Source: Tsukamurella pulmonis (GTDB lineage: Bacteria; Actinomycetota; Actinomycetes; Mycobacteriales; Mycobacteriaceae). From it: a stretch of DNA of 64,000 nt. This document shows positions 36,414 to 46,242 of the stretch, in pieces; the first letter of the stretch is position 1, and each line of letters opens with the position of its first letter. The notes beneath the pieces were generated by a model. It searched no databases and had not been told where the DNA came from. It was given only the letters and a program-made list of their open reading frames with translations. Where the stretch lies: positions 1,936,136 through 2,000,135 of the forward strand of contig NZ_FNLF01000002.1 in the NCBI RefSeq assembly GCF_900103175.1, written 5' to 3'. A program made the translations under genes and the position numbers.

Positions 36414-36919
36414 GCGAGCACCACCTCGGCGTGCACCCGGGTCGCGGCGGCGACGGACCCGAGCAGCGCGGACTGGTACCCGGAGGCCGCGACTGCGGCG
36501 TCGCCCGCATCCTTCGCGGAGCGGACCAGCTGGGCGTGCAGCGACTGACGGGTCAGCGGGGACGGCGGCGCCGGGGTCGACGACGGCGCGGCGGTCACGG
36601 ACGTGGTGCGCTCGACGTACCGCGACAGCTCGTCGGCCAGCGCGGAGGCGTGCTGACCGCGCTGGTCCGCGATGACCCGCAGCTGCGCCCCGGCGGCACC
36701 GTCGAGCACCGCGAGCCCGCGGGCGGCATCGGCGTCGGCCTGCGCCTGCGCGGCGGCGGCCTGCAGGCGCACGGCCTGCGGGTCGTCGGCGCGGTCGTCG
36801 GGCGTCGTGCACCCGGCGAGGGCGCCCGAGCCTACGAGTGCGCCACCCGTCACCAGGGCGGATGTCAGGGCGGTGCGCCGATTGATACCGCGGCGGCCGC
36901 TGTGCGGTTGGTCGATCAC
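36410..36919 (-). CDS. Lipoprotein with Tat-like signal, partner of DUF4439 protein
   Basis: A 169-residue exported protein. The N-region has a twin-arginine-like RRGINRRTALT followed by a hydrophobic stretch and the lipobox GALAGC, so Tat-dependent lipoprotein export is possible. The mature part is Ala/Gln-rich and helical (AAAAQAQADADAARGL, HASALADEL), resembling the same helical-bundle family as its partner. GTG at 36919 is chosen because TAGACT ends 7 nt before it. It overlaps the DUF4439 gene by 4 bases. Confidence 0.75.
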   Translation of the reverse strand: MIDQPHSGRRGINRRTALTSALVTGGALVGSGALAGCTTPDDRADDPQAVRLQAAAAQAQADADAARGLAVLDGAAGAQLRVIADQRGQHASALADELSRYVERTTSVTAAPSSTPAPPSPLTRQSLHAQLVRSAKDAGDAAVAASGYQSALLGSVAAATRVHAEVVLA

Positions 36920-36926
36920 GCGGTCG

Positions 36927-36932
36927 AGTCTA
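36927..36932 (-). promoter_or_regulatory. Putative leaderless -10 (TAGACT) for the lipoprotein-DUF4439 operon
   Basis: On the minus strand TAGACT ends 7 nt before the GTG at 36919; no ribosome site. Confidence 0.45.
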
Positions 36933-37025
36933 TGGGGCGCTGCCGGGCTCGCGCGCACGCGACCTGATCGTCGTTTCGCTCCGAGGCCTGTGGCGGGCGT
37001 CACGACCCCGGCTCGGTGATAGAAC

Positions 37026-37054
37026 TTGCGCCCACATCTATCGGTCGCTAGGTT
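37026..37054 (+). promoter_or_regulatory. Putative sigma-70-type promoter for mmpS-mmpL
   Basis: TTGCGC at 37026-37031 and TAGGTT at 37049-37054 are separated by 17 bases. The operator-like palindrome at 37062-37078 would lie just at or after the transcription start. Confidence 0.4.
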
Positions 37055-37061
37055 CGGTACA

Positions 37062-37078
37062 CCGATCAGTCTAGTCGG
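37062..37078. promoter_or_regulatory. TetR-type operator candidate upstream of mmpS
   Basis: CCGATCAGTCTAGTCGG is an imperfect palindrome (CCGA, AG, CT and TCGG arms match). Its first 12 bases recur exactly at 41158-41169 upstream of the tetR gene of the same unit. Confidence 0.6.
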
Positions 37079-37156
37079 CACCGACCGTGGCGGTCGTCGC
37101 CGCTCGGTCCGGTTCCCGCTCGAACCGGGCCACTGAGCAAGGGGAGAGGTTCTGGT

Positions 37157-37630
37157 ATGGGACGCACAGACGGTCGTGCCGGCTTCGGGCGCGTCTCGCG
37201 CCGGTTGCGCGACGGTGGGTGGATCGCCCTCGTGGTGGTGCTGGTGATGAGCGTGTCAGGTCTGTACGTCGGCCGACTACGGCTCAGTGAGATCCCCGAT
37301 CGGGCGATCGGTCATGCGCCGCCTGCTCCTGAAGCCGGCCTCCCGCGGGACAGATCGATCGAGTACACGGTCGCGGGACCCGCCGGAACCACGGCGCGGG
37401 TGTCCTATCTCGGTGCGGCGGGCCGCGCCCAGGACGAGCAAGTCGTACTGCCGTGGCGAAAGGTCGTCACGTCGAGGGAGTTCACCGTGTCCGCGGGCGT
37501 CCTCGCCCAGGTCTCGGGATCCGGTTCGGTGTCCTGCACGGTCCGGGTCAACGGCGTGCAGCGGGCGACCGAACGTGGAACCGGGCCGGCGGGAACAGCG
37601 GCCGTCAATTGCGCCGTGCCGGTCGCGTAG
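37157..37630 (+). CDS. mmpS: MmpS-family accessory protein
   Basis: Small membrane-anchored partner of an MmpL transporter, 157 residues. The cytoplasmic N-terminus is basic, one membrane helix lies at about 22-44 (GWIALVVVLVMSVSGLYVG), and a periplasmic beta-rich domain has two cysteines (SVSCTVRVNG and VNCAVP), likely disulfide-bonded. It starts with ATG at 37157 behind GGGGAGAGG. The stop is 17 bases before mmpL, so they are an operon. MmpS proteins help assemble or stabilise MmpL export complexes for lipids or siderophores. Confidence 0.88.
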   Translation: MGRTDGRAGFGRVSRRLRDGGWIALVVVLVMSVSGLYVGRLRLSEIPDRAIGHAPPAPEAGLPRDRSIEYTVAGPAGTTARVSYLGAAGRAQDEQVVLPWRKVVTSREFTVSAGVLAQVSGSGSVSCTVRVNGVQRATERGTGPAGTAAVNCAVPVA

Positions 37631-37647
37631 ACGAAGGGGAGTCGACG

Positions 37648-40560
37648 ATGAAGATCTCCGCGCGCGATGTGCGCCACCGCGTTTCCGATGTCACGAAGGG
37701 CCTCGGAGGCGAGCTCCGCCATCCGGTCCGCCTCGATGTCCTTCGTCGACCGGTCGACGGTCGTTCCCGGTTCGCGCGATTCCTGTATGCGTGTTCGCTG
37801 CCGGTGATCGGTGTGTGGCTGGTGCTCGCCGGCGTGCTGAATCTCACTGTTCCGCAGCTGGAGTCGACGGTGACCGCGCACGCGCAGTCCTTCCTTCCGG
37901 ACGAGGCGTCCTCGGTGCAGGCGCTGGTGAAGATGGGGAAGTACTTCGGTGGCGGCGGAAGCAACAACTTCGTCTACGTCCTTCTCGAAGGCGACGAGCC
38001 GCTCGGCGACGACGCCCGGACGTACTACAACGGCCTGCTGACCAGGCTGACCGCCGACACCGAGCACGTCGGATCCGCGATGGACCTGTGGTCCAATGCC
38101 GATCTCGCGCCGGTCGCGGAGAGCCGCGACGGCAAGGTCGCCTACGTGCTGGTGAACCTCACCGGCAACATGGGGACCGCGCTGGCGATGGAATCGACGC
38201 AGGCGGCACGGGACATCATCGCCGCGAATCCGCCGCCCGCGGGTATCACCGCGCACCTCACCGGTCCGTCCGCGGTCGTCAATGACGAGATGGTCGCGAT
38301 CAACGATTCGATGATCCTGCTCATCGTCCTGTGCTCGCTCCTCGTGACCTTGGTCCTGATCCTGGTGTACCGGTCGGTGGTGACCGCGCTGGTGCCGCTC
38401 CTCGGAGTGGGCATCGCGCTCGCCGTGGCCCGCGCGACGATCTCCCTGCTCGCCGAGCACGAGGTCATCCAGGTATCGATCTTCGCCGCGTCCCTGTCCG
38501 CAGTCGTCGTGCTGGGCGCCGGGACCAATTACGGGATCTTCCTCGTCGGTCGGTACCAGGAATCACGCCGCAAGGGAATGACTCCCGAGGACGCGTACTA
38601 CGCGGCGCTCGCCGGGGTCCAGCACATCGTCATCGCGTCGGCGCTGACGGTGGCGGGCGCCATGGCCTGCCTCGCGGCGACGCGTCTCGCGATGTTCAGT
38701 ACGTCGGGGCTGCCGTGCACCATCGCCATTCTGGTCACCCTGGCGGCGGCGTTGACGCTGGGACCCGCGATCCTCGCGGTCACGACCAGGCTCGGATTCG
38801 TGGAACCCCGTGCGAATGATTCGGGGCGCCGGTGGCACCGGATCGCCACCTGTGTGGCCAGGTGGCCCGGACCGGTGCTGGCAGGCGCGCTCGCAGTCCT
38901 CGCCGTGATGATCGTTCCACTGGCGTTCTACGCACCGAGCTACAACGAACGCCGGGCGCAGCCGTCCGATTCACCCGCCAACCTGGGCTTCGCCGCGGCC
39001 GACCGGCACCTGCCCCCGAACATCATGTCCCCCAGTGTGTTGATCGTCGAATCCGATCACGACATGCGCAATCCGGGCGATCTCATCGCCCTCGCCAAAC
39101 TCACCGACGCTGTCGCATCCATCGACGGCATCAGCGCGGTGCAGGGAATCACCCGCCCGCTCGGGCAACCCTTCAACCAGGGGTCCCTGACCAGCCAGGC
39201 CGCCTACATCGGCAACCGGTTCACGCAGATGACGACCTTGCTCCGCGACCGGCTCGCAGACCTCGACTCCGTCTCGGCCACGATCGATCAGCTCGACACC
39301 GCGATCAACGGTCTCGATTCCGCCCTCAAGCAGGGAGGTGCCGGCGCCGCGGGCCTCTCCACCGCAACCAGGTCCTTGGCGACGATCAGCGATTCCGCGT
39401 TGAAGAAGGTCGTGGAGCTCAGCACGGCGATCGCTCCGGCGCGCGGTCTCATCAGTTCGATCCCGCAGTGCGCCACGCTCGCGCCATGCAAGGCGGCGCT
39501 CACCGGGCTGTCCGTGCTCGACGAACTGCCGCAGCTGCGACGGTCCGTCCAGTCGCTCACGGACGGCACCACCGCGCTCAGCGCGGCTCTGCCGGACGCC
39601 GCTCGCCAGATCCCCGTCATGCGCGCGGCGGTCGCTCAGACGCGCCAGCTGATTTCGCCGCTGCGAACGACTCTCGGGGCGCTGATCCCGCAGACCGGCG
39701 AGATCACGGACTTCGTCAACGAGGTCAGCTCCGCCTATGCGGCCGGCAATCCGGGCACGTCGTTCTTCCTCCCCAGTCAGGCGCTCGAGAGCCCTCTCTT
39801 CAAGAGCGGCATGCCCTACTTCTTCTCCGCGGACGGCAAAGCCACGCGCATGGTCGTGACGCCGCAACGCGAGGGGTTCAGCCGCGACGCGATGGACGTC
39901 AGCGCGAAGGTGATCCCCGCGGCGCTCACCTCGATGAAGGGCACCTCGCTCGCGGGCTCGACTGTCAGCATCGGCGGACCGGGTGGCACGCTGCTCAACA
40001 TCGAGTCGTTCGCGCACGAGGACTTCATCGCGATCATCGTCGCGGCGTTCGCGTTCGTCTTCTGCGTCGTCCTCATCCTCCTCCGGAGCCTGATCGCCGC
40101 GCTCGCGGTCATCGGCACCGTCGGACTGTCGTACCTCGCGGCCCTGGGCGTCGCGGTGTTCCTCTGGCAGGACGTCATCGGCAACCCCCTGCACTGGTCG
40201 GTCGCACCCATCGCGTTCACCTTCCTCGTGGCGGTCGGCGCCGACTACAACATGCTGCTCGTGAGCAGGCTCCGGGAGGAGTACGCCGCCGGACCGGGAG
40301 TCGGTCTCATCCGCGCGATGGTGGGCACCGGCAGCGTCGTCACGCAAGCAGGCCTGACCTTCGGCGTCACCATGTTCGCGATGCTCGCCAGCTATGCGCC
40401 CAACGTCGCCCAGATCGGTACCACCGTCGGCATCGGGCTCGTGATCGACACGCTCATCGTCCGCACCCTGGTCATGCCCGCCATCGCCCGGCTCGCGGGG
40501 CGCTGGTTCTGGTGGCCGACGAGCTTCCTGAGCTCGACTACACCGAGGTCCGCGGCGTGA
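37648..40560 (+). CDS. mmpL: MmpL-family RND transporter
   Basis: Inner-membrane RND exporter of 970 residues. It has two six-helix halves, each opened by a large extracytoplasmic domain (about 70-200 and 430-760). Proton-relay segments contain GTNYGIFLVGRYQE in the first half and GADYNMLLVSRLREE in the second, the paired Asp/Tyr motifs of MmpL proteins. The second extracytoplasmic domain has a long helical hairpin (TQMTTLLRDRLADLDSVSA). A good ribosome site, AAGGGGA, precedes ATG 37648. It pairs with MmpS; substrate is not predictable. The 3' end overlaps tetR by 23 bp. Confidence 0.92.
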   Translation: MKISARDVRHRVSDVTKGLGGELRHPVRLDVLRRPVDGRSRFARFLYACSLPVIGVWLVLAGVLNLTVPQLESTVTAHAQSFLPDEASSVQALVKMGKYFGGGGSNNFVYVLLEGDEPLGDDARTYYNGLLTRLTADTEHVGSAMDLWSNADLAPVAESRDGKVAYVLVNLTGNMGTALAMESTQAARDIIAANPPPAGITAHLTGPSAVVNDEMVAINDSMILLIVLCSLLVTLVLILVYRSVVTALVPLLGVGIALAVARATISLLAEHEVIQVSIFAASLSAVVVLGAGTNYGIFLVGRYQESRRKGMTPEDAYYAALAGVQHIVIASALTVAGAMACLAATRLAMFSTSGLPCTIAILVTLAAALTLGPAILAVTTRLGFVEPRANDSGRRWHRIATCVARWPGPVLAGALAVLAVMIVPLAFYAPSYNERRAQPSDSPANLGFAAADRHLPPNIMSPSVLIVESDHDMRNPGDLIALAKLTDAVASIDGISAVQGITRPLGQPFNQGSLTSQAAYIGNRFTQMTTLLRDRLADLDSVSATIDQLDTAINGLDSALKQGGAGAAGLSTATRSLATISDSALKKVVELSTAIAPARGLISSIPQCATLAPCKAALTGLSVLDELPQLRRSVQSLTDGTTALSAALPDAARQIPVMRAAVAQTRQLISPLRTTLGALIPQTGEITDFVNEVSSAYAAGNPGTSFFLPSQALESPLFKSGMPYFFSADGKATRMVVTPQREGFSRDAMDVSAKVIPAALTSMKGTSLAGSTVSIGGPGGTLLNIESFAHEDFIAIIVAAFAFVFCVVLILLRSLIAALAVIGTVGLSYLAALGVAVFLWQDVIGNPLHWSVAPIAFTFLVAVGADYNMLLVSRLREEYAAGPGVGLIRAMVGTGSVVTQAGLTFGVTMFAMLASYAPNVAQIGTTVGIGLVIDTLIVRTLVMPAIARLAGRWFWWPTSFLSSTTPRSAA

Positions 40561-41122
40561 CGCTCCTGTCGTCCGGCGCGACCAACTCCTCCAGGACGCT
40601 CAGCGCCTGGTGGAGCGGCTCGACCGATCGGGTCGCGGCACTCATGATGATGGCGCCCTCGACGGTCGCGACCATCGTCGTGGCGACGGCCCGCGCCCTA
40701 CGCGGCTCCATCGCGCTGTGCTCGACGAGCGAATCCGTCAGTGTCTCGATCCACTGCCGGAACGCATCGCCCGCGGCGTCCGCGGCCTCGGGCGCCTCGG
40801 CGCGCCCGAGCGCCGCAGCGACGATCGGGCATCCGGACAGGAACCGGCTTTCGATCAGGGTGGTCTCCCAGAGGGCGCCGAACCGGCGGATCGCCGCGGC
40901 CGGATCCTCGAGCGGTAGCGCCGCGATGACGTCGGCCATGAACTGGCCGGCGGCGCGCGTCGCGGCTTCCACGAGCTGTGCCTTGCCCTGGGGGAAGTTG
41001 AGGTAGATCGTGCGCCGCGACCGCCCGCTCGCCTCCGTGATCGCGGTCAGACCCGTTCCGGCCACGCCGTGACGGCGGAGCAGACCGACGGTTGCTTCGA
41101 TGAGGCCGTCCCGTGCTCGCAT
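40538..41122 (-). CDS. TetR-family repressor of the mmpSL unit
   Basis: A 194-residue regulator. An N-terminal TetR HTH lies at about 1-50 (ATVGLLRRHGVAGTGLTAIT, then GRSRRTIYLNFPQGKAQLVE). The C-terminal ligand domain resembles the LmrA/YxaF-like group (FLSGCPIVAAAL). It is convergent with mmpL with a 23-bp overlap. Identical 12-bp operator-like sequences occur upstream of this gene and of mmpS, so it probably represses itself and the transporter. ATG at 41122 has a GGGAGGGG ribosome site. The ligand is unknown; lipid or drug induction is usual for such pairs. Confidence 0.9.
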   Translation of the reverse strand: MRARDGLIEATVGLLRRHGVAGTGLTAITEASGRSRRTIYLNFPQGKAQLVEAATRAAGQFMADVIAALPLEDPAAAIRRFGALWETTLIESRFLSGCPIVAAALGRAEAPEAADAAGDAFRQWIETLTDSLVEHSAMEPRRARAVATTMVATVEGAIIMSAATRSVEPLHQALSVLEELVAPDDRSVTPRTSV

Positions 41123-41157
41123 CGTGTGCCCCTCCCACAGGGATCTCCGGTGATATC

Positions 41158-41193
41158 CCGATCAGTCTACCGACGGCCCGCTAGTCCGATCGG
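41158..41193. promoter_or_regulatory. TetR-type operator pair upstream of tetR
   Basis: CCGATCAGTCTA (41158-41169) faces CTAGTCCGATCGG (41181-41193), an inverted partner that matches the complement of the mmpS-side site at 11 of 13 positions. On the minus strand the first site contains TAGACT, a -10-like hexamer, so bound repressor would block tetR transcription. Confidence 0.55.
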
Positions 41194-41305
41194 TGTGTTC
41201 GATCGACGTGGACGCAGTCGCGCACTCGCCGCGTGGGACATGAGTACACTGGCCGCAGCGTTCGACACCGGGCACGTCCGGTGACAATTTCACAGGGAGG
41301 CGCGT

Positions 41306-41902
41306 ATGGCTTACGACGAATCGGCGGTGAAGGCCGTCCTCGCGCCCCACCTGGATGCGGCTGGACTCGATCTCGAGCAGCTGAAGATCAACAACGCGGG
41401 CAGCAAATCGACCATCGCGGTGGTCGTGGACAGCGATGCCGGACCCACCCTCGACGAGCTGGCCGAGGTGGCGCGCACCCTGTCGGCCGCGGTCGACGAC
41501 GCCGACGAGGTCTTCGGCGGTCAGGCGTTCACCCTCGAGGTCACGACTCCGGGCGCCGAGCGTCCGCTCGTCGAGCCTCGCCACTGGCGCCGCGCTCGCG
41601 GCCGCCAGGCGGCGATCGAACTGACCGACGGGACGAACCTCCTGGCCCGGATCGGACCGCTGTCGGACGACGGCGCCGGGGTCACCGTCGTGCTGCCGGG
41701 GGCGAAGGGATCCGCCCCCACGACCCGCGAGCTCGCGCTGGACGAGGTGGCCGCCGCCGCCGTCCGGGTCGAGTTCCGCAGGCCGAACCCCAGGGAGATG
41801 GAGCTCTCGGGCATCACGCCCGGGCGCGTGGAGTCGGGCGCCGAACCGGCGGACCTGACGGGTGATGACGCCGGAGCGGCGCAGAGCGAGGATGAGGAAT
41901 AG
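41306..41902 (+). CDS. rimP: Ribosome maturation factor RimP
   Basis: Needed for maturation of the 30S subunit. It has 198 residues: an N-terminal alpha/beta domain (LDLEQLKINNAGSKSTIAVV), then FTLEVTTPGAERPL, the family signature, and an SH3-like C-terminal domain. A variable acidic tail covers the last 30 residues. It starts with ATG at 41306 behind AGGGAGG. It is the first gene of the rimP-nusA-ylxR-infB operon, and its stop directly abuts the nusA ATG. Confidence 0.94.
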   Translation: MAYDESAVKAVLAPHLDAAGLDLEQLKINNAGSKSTIAVVVDSDAGPTLDELAEVARTLSAAVDDADEVFGGQAFTLEVTTPGAERPLVEPRHWRRARGRQAAIELTDGTNLLARIGPLSDDGAGVTVVLPGAKGSAPTTRELALDEVAAAAVRVEFRRPNPREMELSGITPGRVESGAEPADLTGDDAGAAQSEDEE

Positions 41903-42907
41903 ATGAACATCGACATGGCGACCCTGCGGGCGATCGAGGCGGAGAAGGACATCTCGGTCGACACCGTCATCGAGGCGATCCAGGTGGCGCTCCTCACCGC
42001 GTACAAGCACACCGAGGGGCATCAGCCCCACGCGCGCATCGACGTCGACCGGCGCACCGGCGCGGTGAAGGTGCTCGCGCAGGAGCTCGACGCCGACGGC
42101 AACATCATCACCGAGTGGGACGACACCCCTGAGGGCTTCGGGCGCATCGCCGCCGACTCGGCGCGCCAGCTGATCACTCAGCGCCTGCGTGACGCGGAGA
42201 ACGACCGCACCTTCGGCGAGTTCGCCGTCTACGAGGGCGAGGTCGTCTCCGGTGTCGTGCAGGCCGACGCCCGCGCCGCCGCCCGCGGCTTCGTGGTGGT
42301 CCGCATCGGCAGCGAGCGCGAGGGCCACGAGGGCCTCCTGCCGCCCGCCGAGCAGGTGCCGGGGGAGAGCTACGAGCACGGCGACCGGATGAAGTTCTAC
42401 GTCGTCGGCGTCAGCCGCGGCCAGCGCGGCACGCAGATCACCCTCTCGCGCACGCACCCGAACCTGGTCAAGAAGCTGTTCGCGCTCGAGGTGCCCGAGA
42501 TCGCCGACGGCAGCGTCGAGATCACTTCCGTGGCCCGCGAGGCCGGGCACCGCTCGAAGATCGCGGTGCGCACCTCGGTGGCGGGGCTCAACGCCAAGGG
42601 CGCCTGCATCGGCCCGATGGGCCAGCGCGTGCGCAACGTGATGAGCGACCTCGAGGGGGAGAAGATCGACATCATCTCCTACGACGACGACCCCGCGGTC
42701 TTCGTCGGCAACGCGCTCTCGCCGTCGTCGGTGGTCTCGGTGACCGTCGTCGACGCGAAGGAGAAGGCCGCCCGTGTGGTGGTGCCCGACTTCAAGCTGA
42801 GCCTCGCGATCGGCAAGGAGGGCCAGAACGCCCGCCTCGCCGCGCGGTTGACCGGCTGGCGCATCGACATCCGCTCGGACGCGGACAGCGCGGCGTCGGA
42901 GGGATGA
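41903..42907 (+). CDS. nusA: Transcription termination/antitermination factor NusA
   Basis: RNA polymerase-binding factor acting in pausing, termination and antitermination. It has 334 residues, the short actinobacterial form without the C-terminal acidic repeats of E. coli NusA. The N-terminal polymerase-binding domain covers 1-125, an S1 domain about 130-200, and two KH domains with [15 protein letters not shown] and [18 protein letters not shown]. Its ATG follows the rimP stop directly, and its stop overlaps the ylxR start (ATGA). Confidence 0.96.
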   Translation: MNIDMATLRAIEAEKDISVDTVIEAIQVALLTAYKHTEGHQPHARIDVDRRTGAVKVLAQELDADGNIITEWDDTPEGFGRIAADSARQLITQRLRDAENDRTFGEFAVYEGEVVSGVVQADARAAARGFVVVRIGSEREGHEGLLPPAEQVPGESYEHGDRMKFYVVGVSRGQRGTQITLSRTHPNLVKKLFALEVPEIADGSVEITSVAREAGHRSKIAVRTSVAGLNAKGACIGPMGQRVRNVMSDLEGEKIDIISYDDDPAVFVGNALSPSSVVSVTVVDAKEKAARVVVPDFKLSLAIGKEGQNARLAARLTGWRIDIRSDADSAASEG

Positions 42908-43155
42908 CCCCGTCCGGCCCCGTGCGCACCTGCATCGGATGCCGTCGCCGGGCGCCGGCGGGCGAGCTGATCCGGGTGGTCGCGGTCACCGGTGACGACG
43001 GTGCGCGCACCGTCGTCGTGGACGACCGGCGCCGGCTGCCCGGCCGCGGGGCGTGGCTGCACGACGATCCGGGCTGCCGGGAGGCGGCGGCGAAAAGGAA
43101 CGCGTTCCGCCGCGCTCTGCGGGTTTCGGGCCCGTTGGACGACTCCCTGCGGTGA
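42904..43155 (+). CDS. ylxR: YlxR-family protein
   Basis: An 83-residue basic protein with the YlxR/DUF448 pattern: [19 protein letters not shown] at the start, LPGRGAWLH in the middle (GRGAW is diagnostic) and a basic end. In other bacteria it binds RNA or RNase P RNA and modulates transcription. It overlaps nusA by four bases (ATGA), so translation is coupled. About 200 bases of leader precede infB. Confidence 0.9.
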   Translation: MTPSGPVRTCIGCRRRAPAGELIRVVAVTGDDGARTVVVDDRRRLPGRGAWLHDDPGCREAAAKRNAFRRALRVSGPLDDSLR

Positions 43156-43200
43156 ATCGACTTGCCAGGACGCGCTATGATTATGAGCGGTCTGAAGACG

Positions 43201-43226
43201 GTAGGTCTTTCCCAAGGCCGACCTAC
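43201..43226 (+). other. Hairpin in the ylxR-infB intergenic leader
   Basis: GTAGGTC at 43201-43207 pairs with GACCTAC at 43220-43226 around a 12-base loop. No T-run follows. It is a possible processing or regulatory structure; alone it is weak evidence. Confidence 0.3.
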
Positions 43227-43354
43227 TCGGAAATGAAGGAATCGAGCTGAAGACATGAGCACACCGTGAAGCACCAGCGATGAACGGCAATCGGAGTAAC
43301 TAACCGAGGTCGGCGGGACCAGTGATGCCCTCGACCTCACATTTGAGGAGAAGA

Positions 43355-46165
43355 GTGGCAGGCAAGGCCCGCGTGCACGAGTTGGCAAAAGAGCTCGGTG
43401 TCACCAGTAAGGAAGTTCTCGCTCGGCTCAGTGAGCAGGGCGAGTTCGTGAAGTCCGCGTCGTCGACGGTGGAAGCACCCGTCGCGCGACGCCTGCGCGA
43501 GTCGTACGGAACCAAGTCCGACGCCGCGAAGCCGGGCCCCGCCCCGGCCCGCAAGCCCGGCCCCGCGGCCGCGAGCACCCCCGCACCGTCGGCACCCGCC
43601 GCGGATGCGCCCCGTCCCACCTCGGCCCGACCCGGCCCGCGCCCCGCTGCGCCGGCCGCGCCCGAGCCGACCCCGGAGCCCGCCGCACCGGCGGCTCCCG
43701 CCGCGAGTGCCGCACCGTCGGCGCCCGAGGCGCGCCCCGCGGCTCCCGCCGCACGCCCGGCTCCGCGCCCGGCCGGCCCCAAGCCCGGCCCGCGCACGCC
43801 CAAGGTGGGTAACAACCCGTTCTCCTCGCAGGCTCCCGTCGAGCGTCCCGCGGCCCGTCCGCAGCCGGGTCCCGGTGGTCCCCGCCCGCAGGGCGGCGCC
43901 CGTCCGGCGCCCGGCCAGGGTGGTCCGCGTCCGCAGGGCGGCGCCCGTCCGGCGCCCGGCCAGGGTGGCCCGCGTCCGCAGGGCGGTCGCCCCGCGGCCG
44001 GTCCCGGCGGCCCCCGTCCGACCCCTGGCAGCATGCCTCCGCGCCCGACTCCGGGAGCGATGCCCGCACGCGCCGCACGTCCGGCCGCTCAGGGCCGTCC
44101 CGGCCCCGGTGGTCGTGGCGGGCCCGGTGGGCGTCCCGGCGGTGGCGGCGGCTACCGCGGTGGGCCCGGCGGCGGCACCGGTACCGGTGCTCCCGCGGGC
44201 GGCTTCCGCGGGCGTCCCGGCGGCGGCGGTCGTGGCCGTCCCGGCGGTACCGCGGGTGCGTTCGGTCGTCCCGGTGGCGCTCCGCGTCGTGGCCGTAAGT
44301 CGAAGCGGGCGAAACGCGCCGAGTACGAGAACATGCAGGCGCCGATCGCCGGTGGCGTCCGGCTGCCCCGCGGCCAGGGCGAGACGATCCGTCTCGCCCG
44401 GGGCGCGTCGCTGAGCGACTTCGCGGAGAAGATCGACGCGAACCCGGCGTCGCTGGTCCAGGCGCTGTTCAACCTGGGCGAGATGGTCACCGCCACCCAG
44501 TCGGTGAACGAGGAGACCCTCGTGCTGCTGGGCGAGGAGATGAACTACGTCGTCCAGGTCGTCAGCCCCGAGGACGAGGATCGCGAGCTGCTCGACAGCT
44601 TCGACCTCACCTACGGCGAGGACGAGGGCGGCGAGGAGGACCTCGAGCAGCGTCCGCCGGTGGTCACCGTCATGGGCCACGTCGATCACGGTAAGACCCG
44701 ACTGCTCGACACGATCCGTAAGGCCAACGTCCGCGAGGGCGAGGCCGGCGGCATCACGCAGCACATCGGTGCCTACCAGGTGCTGACGGAGCTCGAGGGC
44801 AACGAGCGCCTGATCACGTTCATCGACACCCCGGGTCACGAGGCGTTCACCGCCATGCGTGCCCGTGGTGCGAAGGCCACCGACCTCGCGATCCTCGTGG
44901 TCGCGGCCGACGACGGCGTCATGCCGCAGACGGTGGAGGCCATCAACCACGCGCAGGCGGCCGACGTGCCGATCGTCGTGGCGGTGAACAAGATCGACAA
45001 GGAGGGCGCGCAGCCGGAGAAGATCCGCGGGCAGCTCACCGAGTACGGCCTGATCCCCGAGGAGTACGGCGGCGACACGATGTTCGTCGACATCTCCGCC
45101 AAGCAGGGCACGAACGTCGAGGAGCTGCTCGAAGCGGTGCTGCTGACGGCCGACGCCTCGCTGGACCTGCGGGCGAACCCCGACATGGACGCGCAGGGCG
45201 TGGCCATCGAGGCGCACCTCGACCGCGGCCGCGGCCCGGTGGCCACCGTGCTCATCCAGCGCGGCACCCTGCGGGTGGGCGACTCGATCGTGGCGGGCGA
45301 CGCCTACGGTCGCGTCCGGCGCATGGTCGACGAGAACGGCGACGACATCACCGAAGCGACCCCGTCGCGTCCGGCGCAGGTCATCGGCTTCACGTCGGTC
45401 CCCGGTGCAGGCGACAACCTGCTCGTGGTCGACGAGGACCGCATCGCCCGGCAGATCGCCGACCGGCGCGCGGCGCGCAAGCGCAACGCCCTGGCGGCCC
45501 GCTCGCGCAAGCGCGTCTCGCTCGAGGACCTGGATGCGGCTCTGAAGGAGACCAGCCAGCTCAACCTCATCCTCAAGGGCGACAACTCGGGCACCGTGGA
45601 GGCGCTCGAGGAGGCCCTGCTGGGCATCGAGATCGACGACGAGGTGCAGCTGCGCGTCATCGATCGCGGTGTCGGTGGCGTCACGGAGACCAACGTCAAC
45701 CTGGCGTCGGCGTCGAACGCGATCATCATCGCCTTCAACGTGCGCGCCGAGGGCAAGGCCACCGAGCTCGCCAACCGCGAGGGCGTGGAGATCCGGTACT
45801 ACTCGGTGATCTACCAGGCCATCGACGAGGTCGAGGCCGCGCTCAAGGGCATGCTCAAGCCGGTCTACGAGGAGAAGGAGCTCGGCCAGGCCGAGATCCG
45901 CGCGATCTTCAAGTCCTCCAAGGTGGGCAACATCGCGGGCTGCCTCGTCCAGTCGGGCATCATGCGGCGCAACGCCAAGGCGCGCCTGCTGCGTGATTCG
46001 ACCGTCGTGGCCGAGAACCTCACGGTCACCTCGCTCAAGCGTGAGAAGGACGACGCGACCGAGGTCCGCGAGGGCTACGAATGCGGTCTGACGCTGTCGT
46101 ACTCCGATATCAAGGTCGGCGACGTCATCGAGACCTACGAGCTGGTCGAGAAGCCGCGCGTGTGA
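43355..46165 (+). CDS. infB: Translation initiation factor IF-2
   Basis: GTPase that places initiator tRNA on the ribosome. It has 936 residues. An IF2_N domain ([20 protein letters not shown]) comes first, then a long Ala/Pro/Gly/Arg-rich disordered region at about 60-315. A second IF2_N-like segment follows, then the G domain with G1 GHVDHGKT at 441-448, DTPGHEAF (G3) and NKID (G4), and domains II-IV to the end. GTG at 43355 is chosen over upstream ATGs because GAGGAG lies directly before it and homologous sequence starts there. Confidence 0.95.
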   Translation: MAGKARVHELAKELGVTSKEVLARLSEQGEFVKSASSTVEAPVARRLRESYGTKSDAAKPGPAPARKPGPAAASTPAPSAPAADAPRPTSARPGPRPAAPAAPEPTPEPAAPAAPAASAAPSAPEARPAAPAARPAPRPAGPKPGPRTPKVGNNPFSSQAPVERPAARPQPGPGGPRPQGGARPAPGQGGPRPQGGARPAPGQGGPRPQGGRPAAGPGGPRPTPGSMPPRPTPGAMPARAARPAAQGRPGPGGRGGPGGRPGGGGGYRGGPGGGTGTGAPAGGFRGRPGGGGRGRPGGTAGAFGRPGGAPRRGRKSKRAKRAEYENMQAPIAGGVRLPRGQGETIRLARGASLSDFAEKIDANPASLVQALFNLGEMVTATQSVNEETLVLLGEEMNYVVQVVSPEDEDRELLDSFDLTYGEDEGGEEDLEQRPPVVTVMGHVDHGKTRLLDTIRKANVREGEAGGITQHIGAYQVLTELEGNERLITFIDTPGHEAFTAMRARGAKATDLAILVVAADDGVMPQTVEAINHAQAADVPIVVAVNKIDKEGAQPEKIRGQLTEYGLIPEEYGGDTMFVDISAKQGTNVEELLEAVLLTADASLDLRANPDMDAQGVAIEAHLDRGRGPVATVLIQRGTLRVGDSIVAGDAYGRVRRMVDENGDDITEATPSRPAQVIGFTSVPGAGDNLLVVDEDRIARQIADRRAARKRNALAARSRKRVSLEDLDAALKETSQLNLILKGDNSGTVEALEEALLGIEIDDEVQLRVIDRGVGGVTETNVNLASASNAIIIAFNVRAEGKATELANREGVEIRYYSVIYQAIDEVEAALKGMLKPVYEEKELGQAEIRAIFKSSKVGNIAGCLVQSGIMRRNAKARLLRDSTVVAENLTVTSLKREKDDATEVREGYECGLTLSYSDIKVGDVIETYELVEKPRV
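43873..43990 (+). repeat. 45-bp tandem repeats in the disordered region of infB
   Basis: Three imperfect in-frame units encode [15 protein letters not shown]-like peptides; the last is truncated and diverges to GRPAAGPGG. This is normal low complexity for actinobacterial IF-2, not a CRISPR or mobile repeat. Confidence 0.7.
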
Positions 46166-46242
46166 TTCACGGGTCCAGGGGCCGGGCGCAGTCGCGCCCG
46201 GCCCGTGGGCTCCCTACCCCCTGGGCCGGGTGGCCCGACTGA

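Noticed and set aside
43322-43354. Upstream ATG codons as the infB start
   Set aside because: The GAGGAG ribosome site lies downstream of them and directly before GTG 43355, where the conserved sequence begins.
43873-43990. Regular short repeats resembling a small CRISPR-like array
   Set aside because: The units are contiguous, in frame and encode the disordered Gly/Pro/Arg region of IF-2; there are no spacers and no cas genes.
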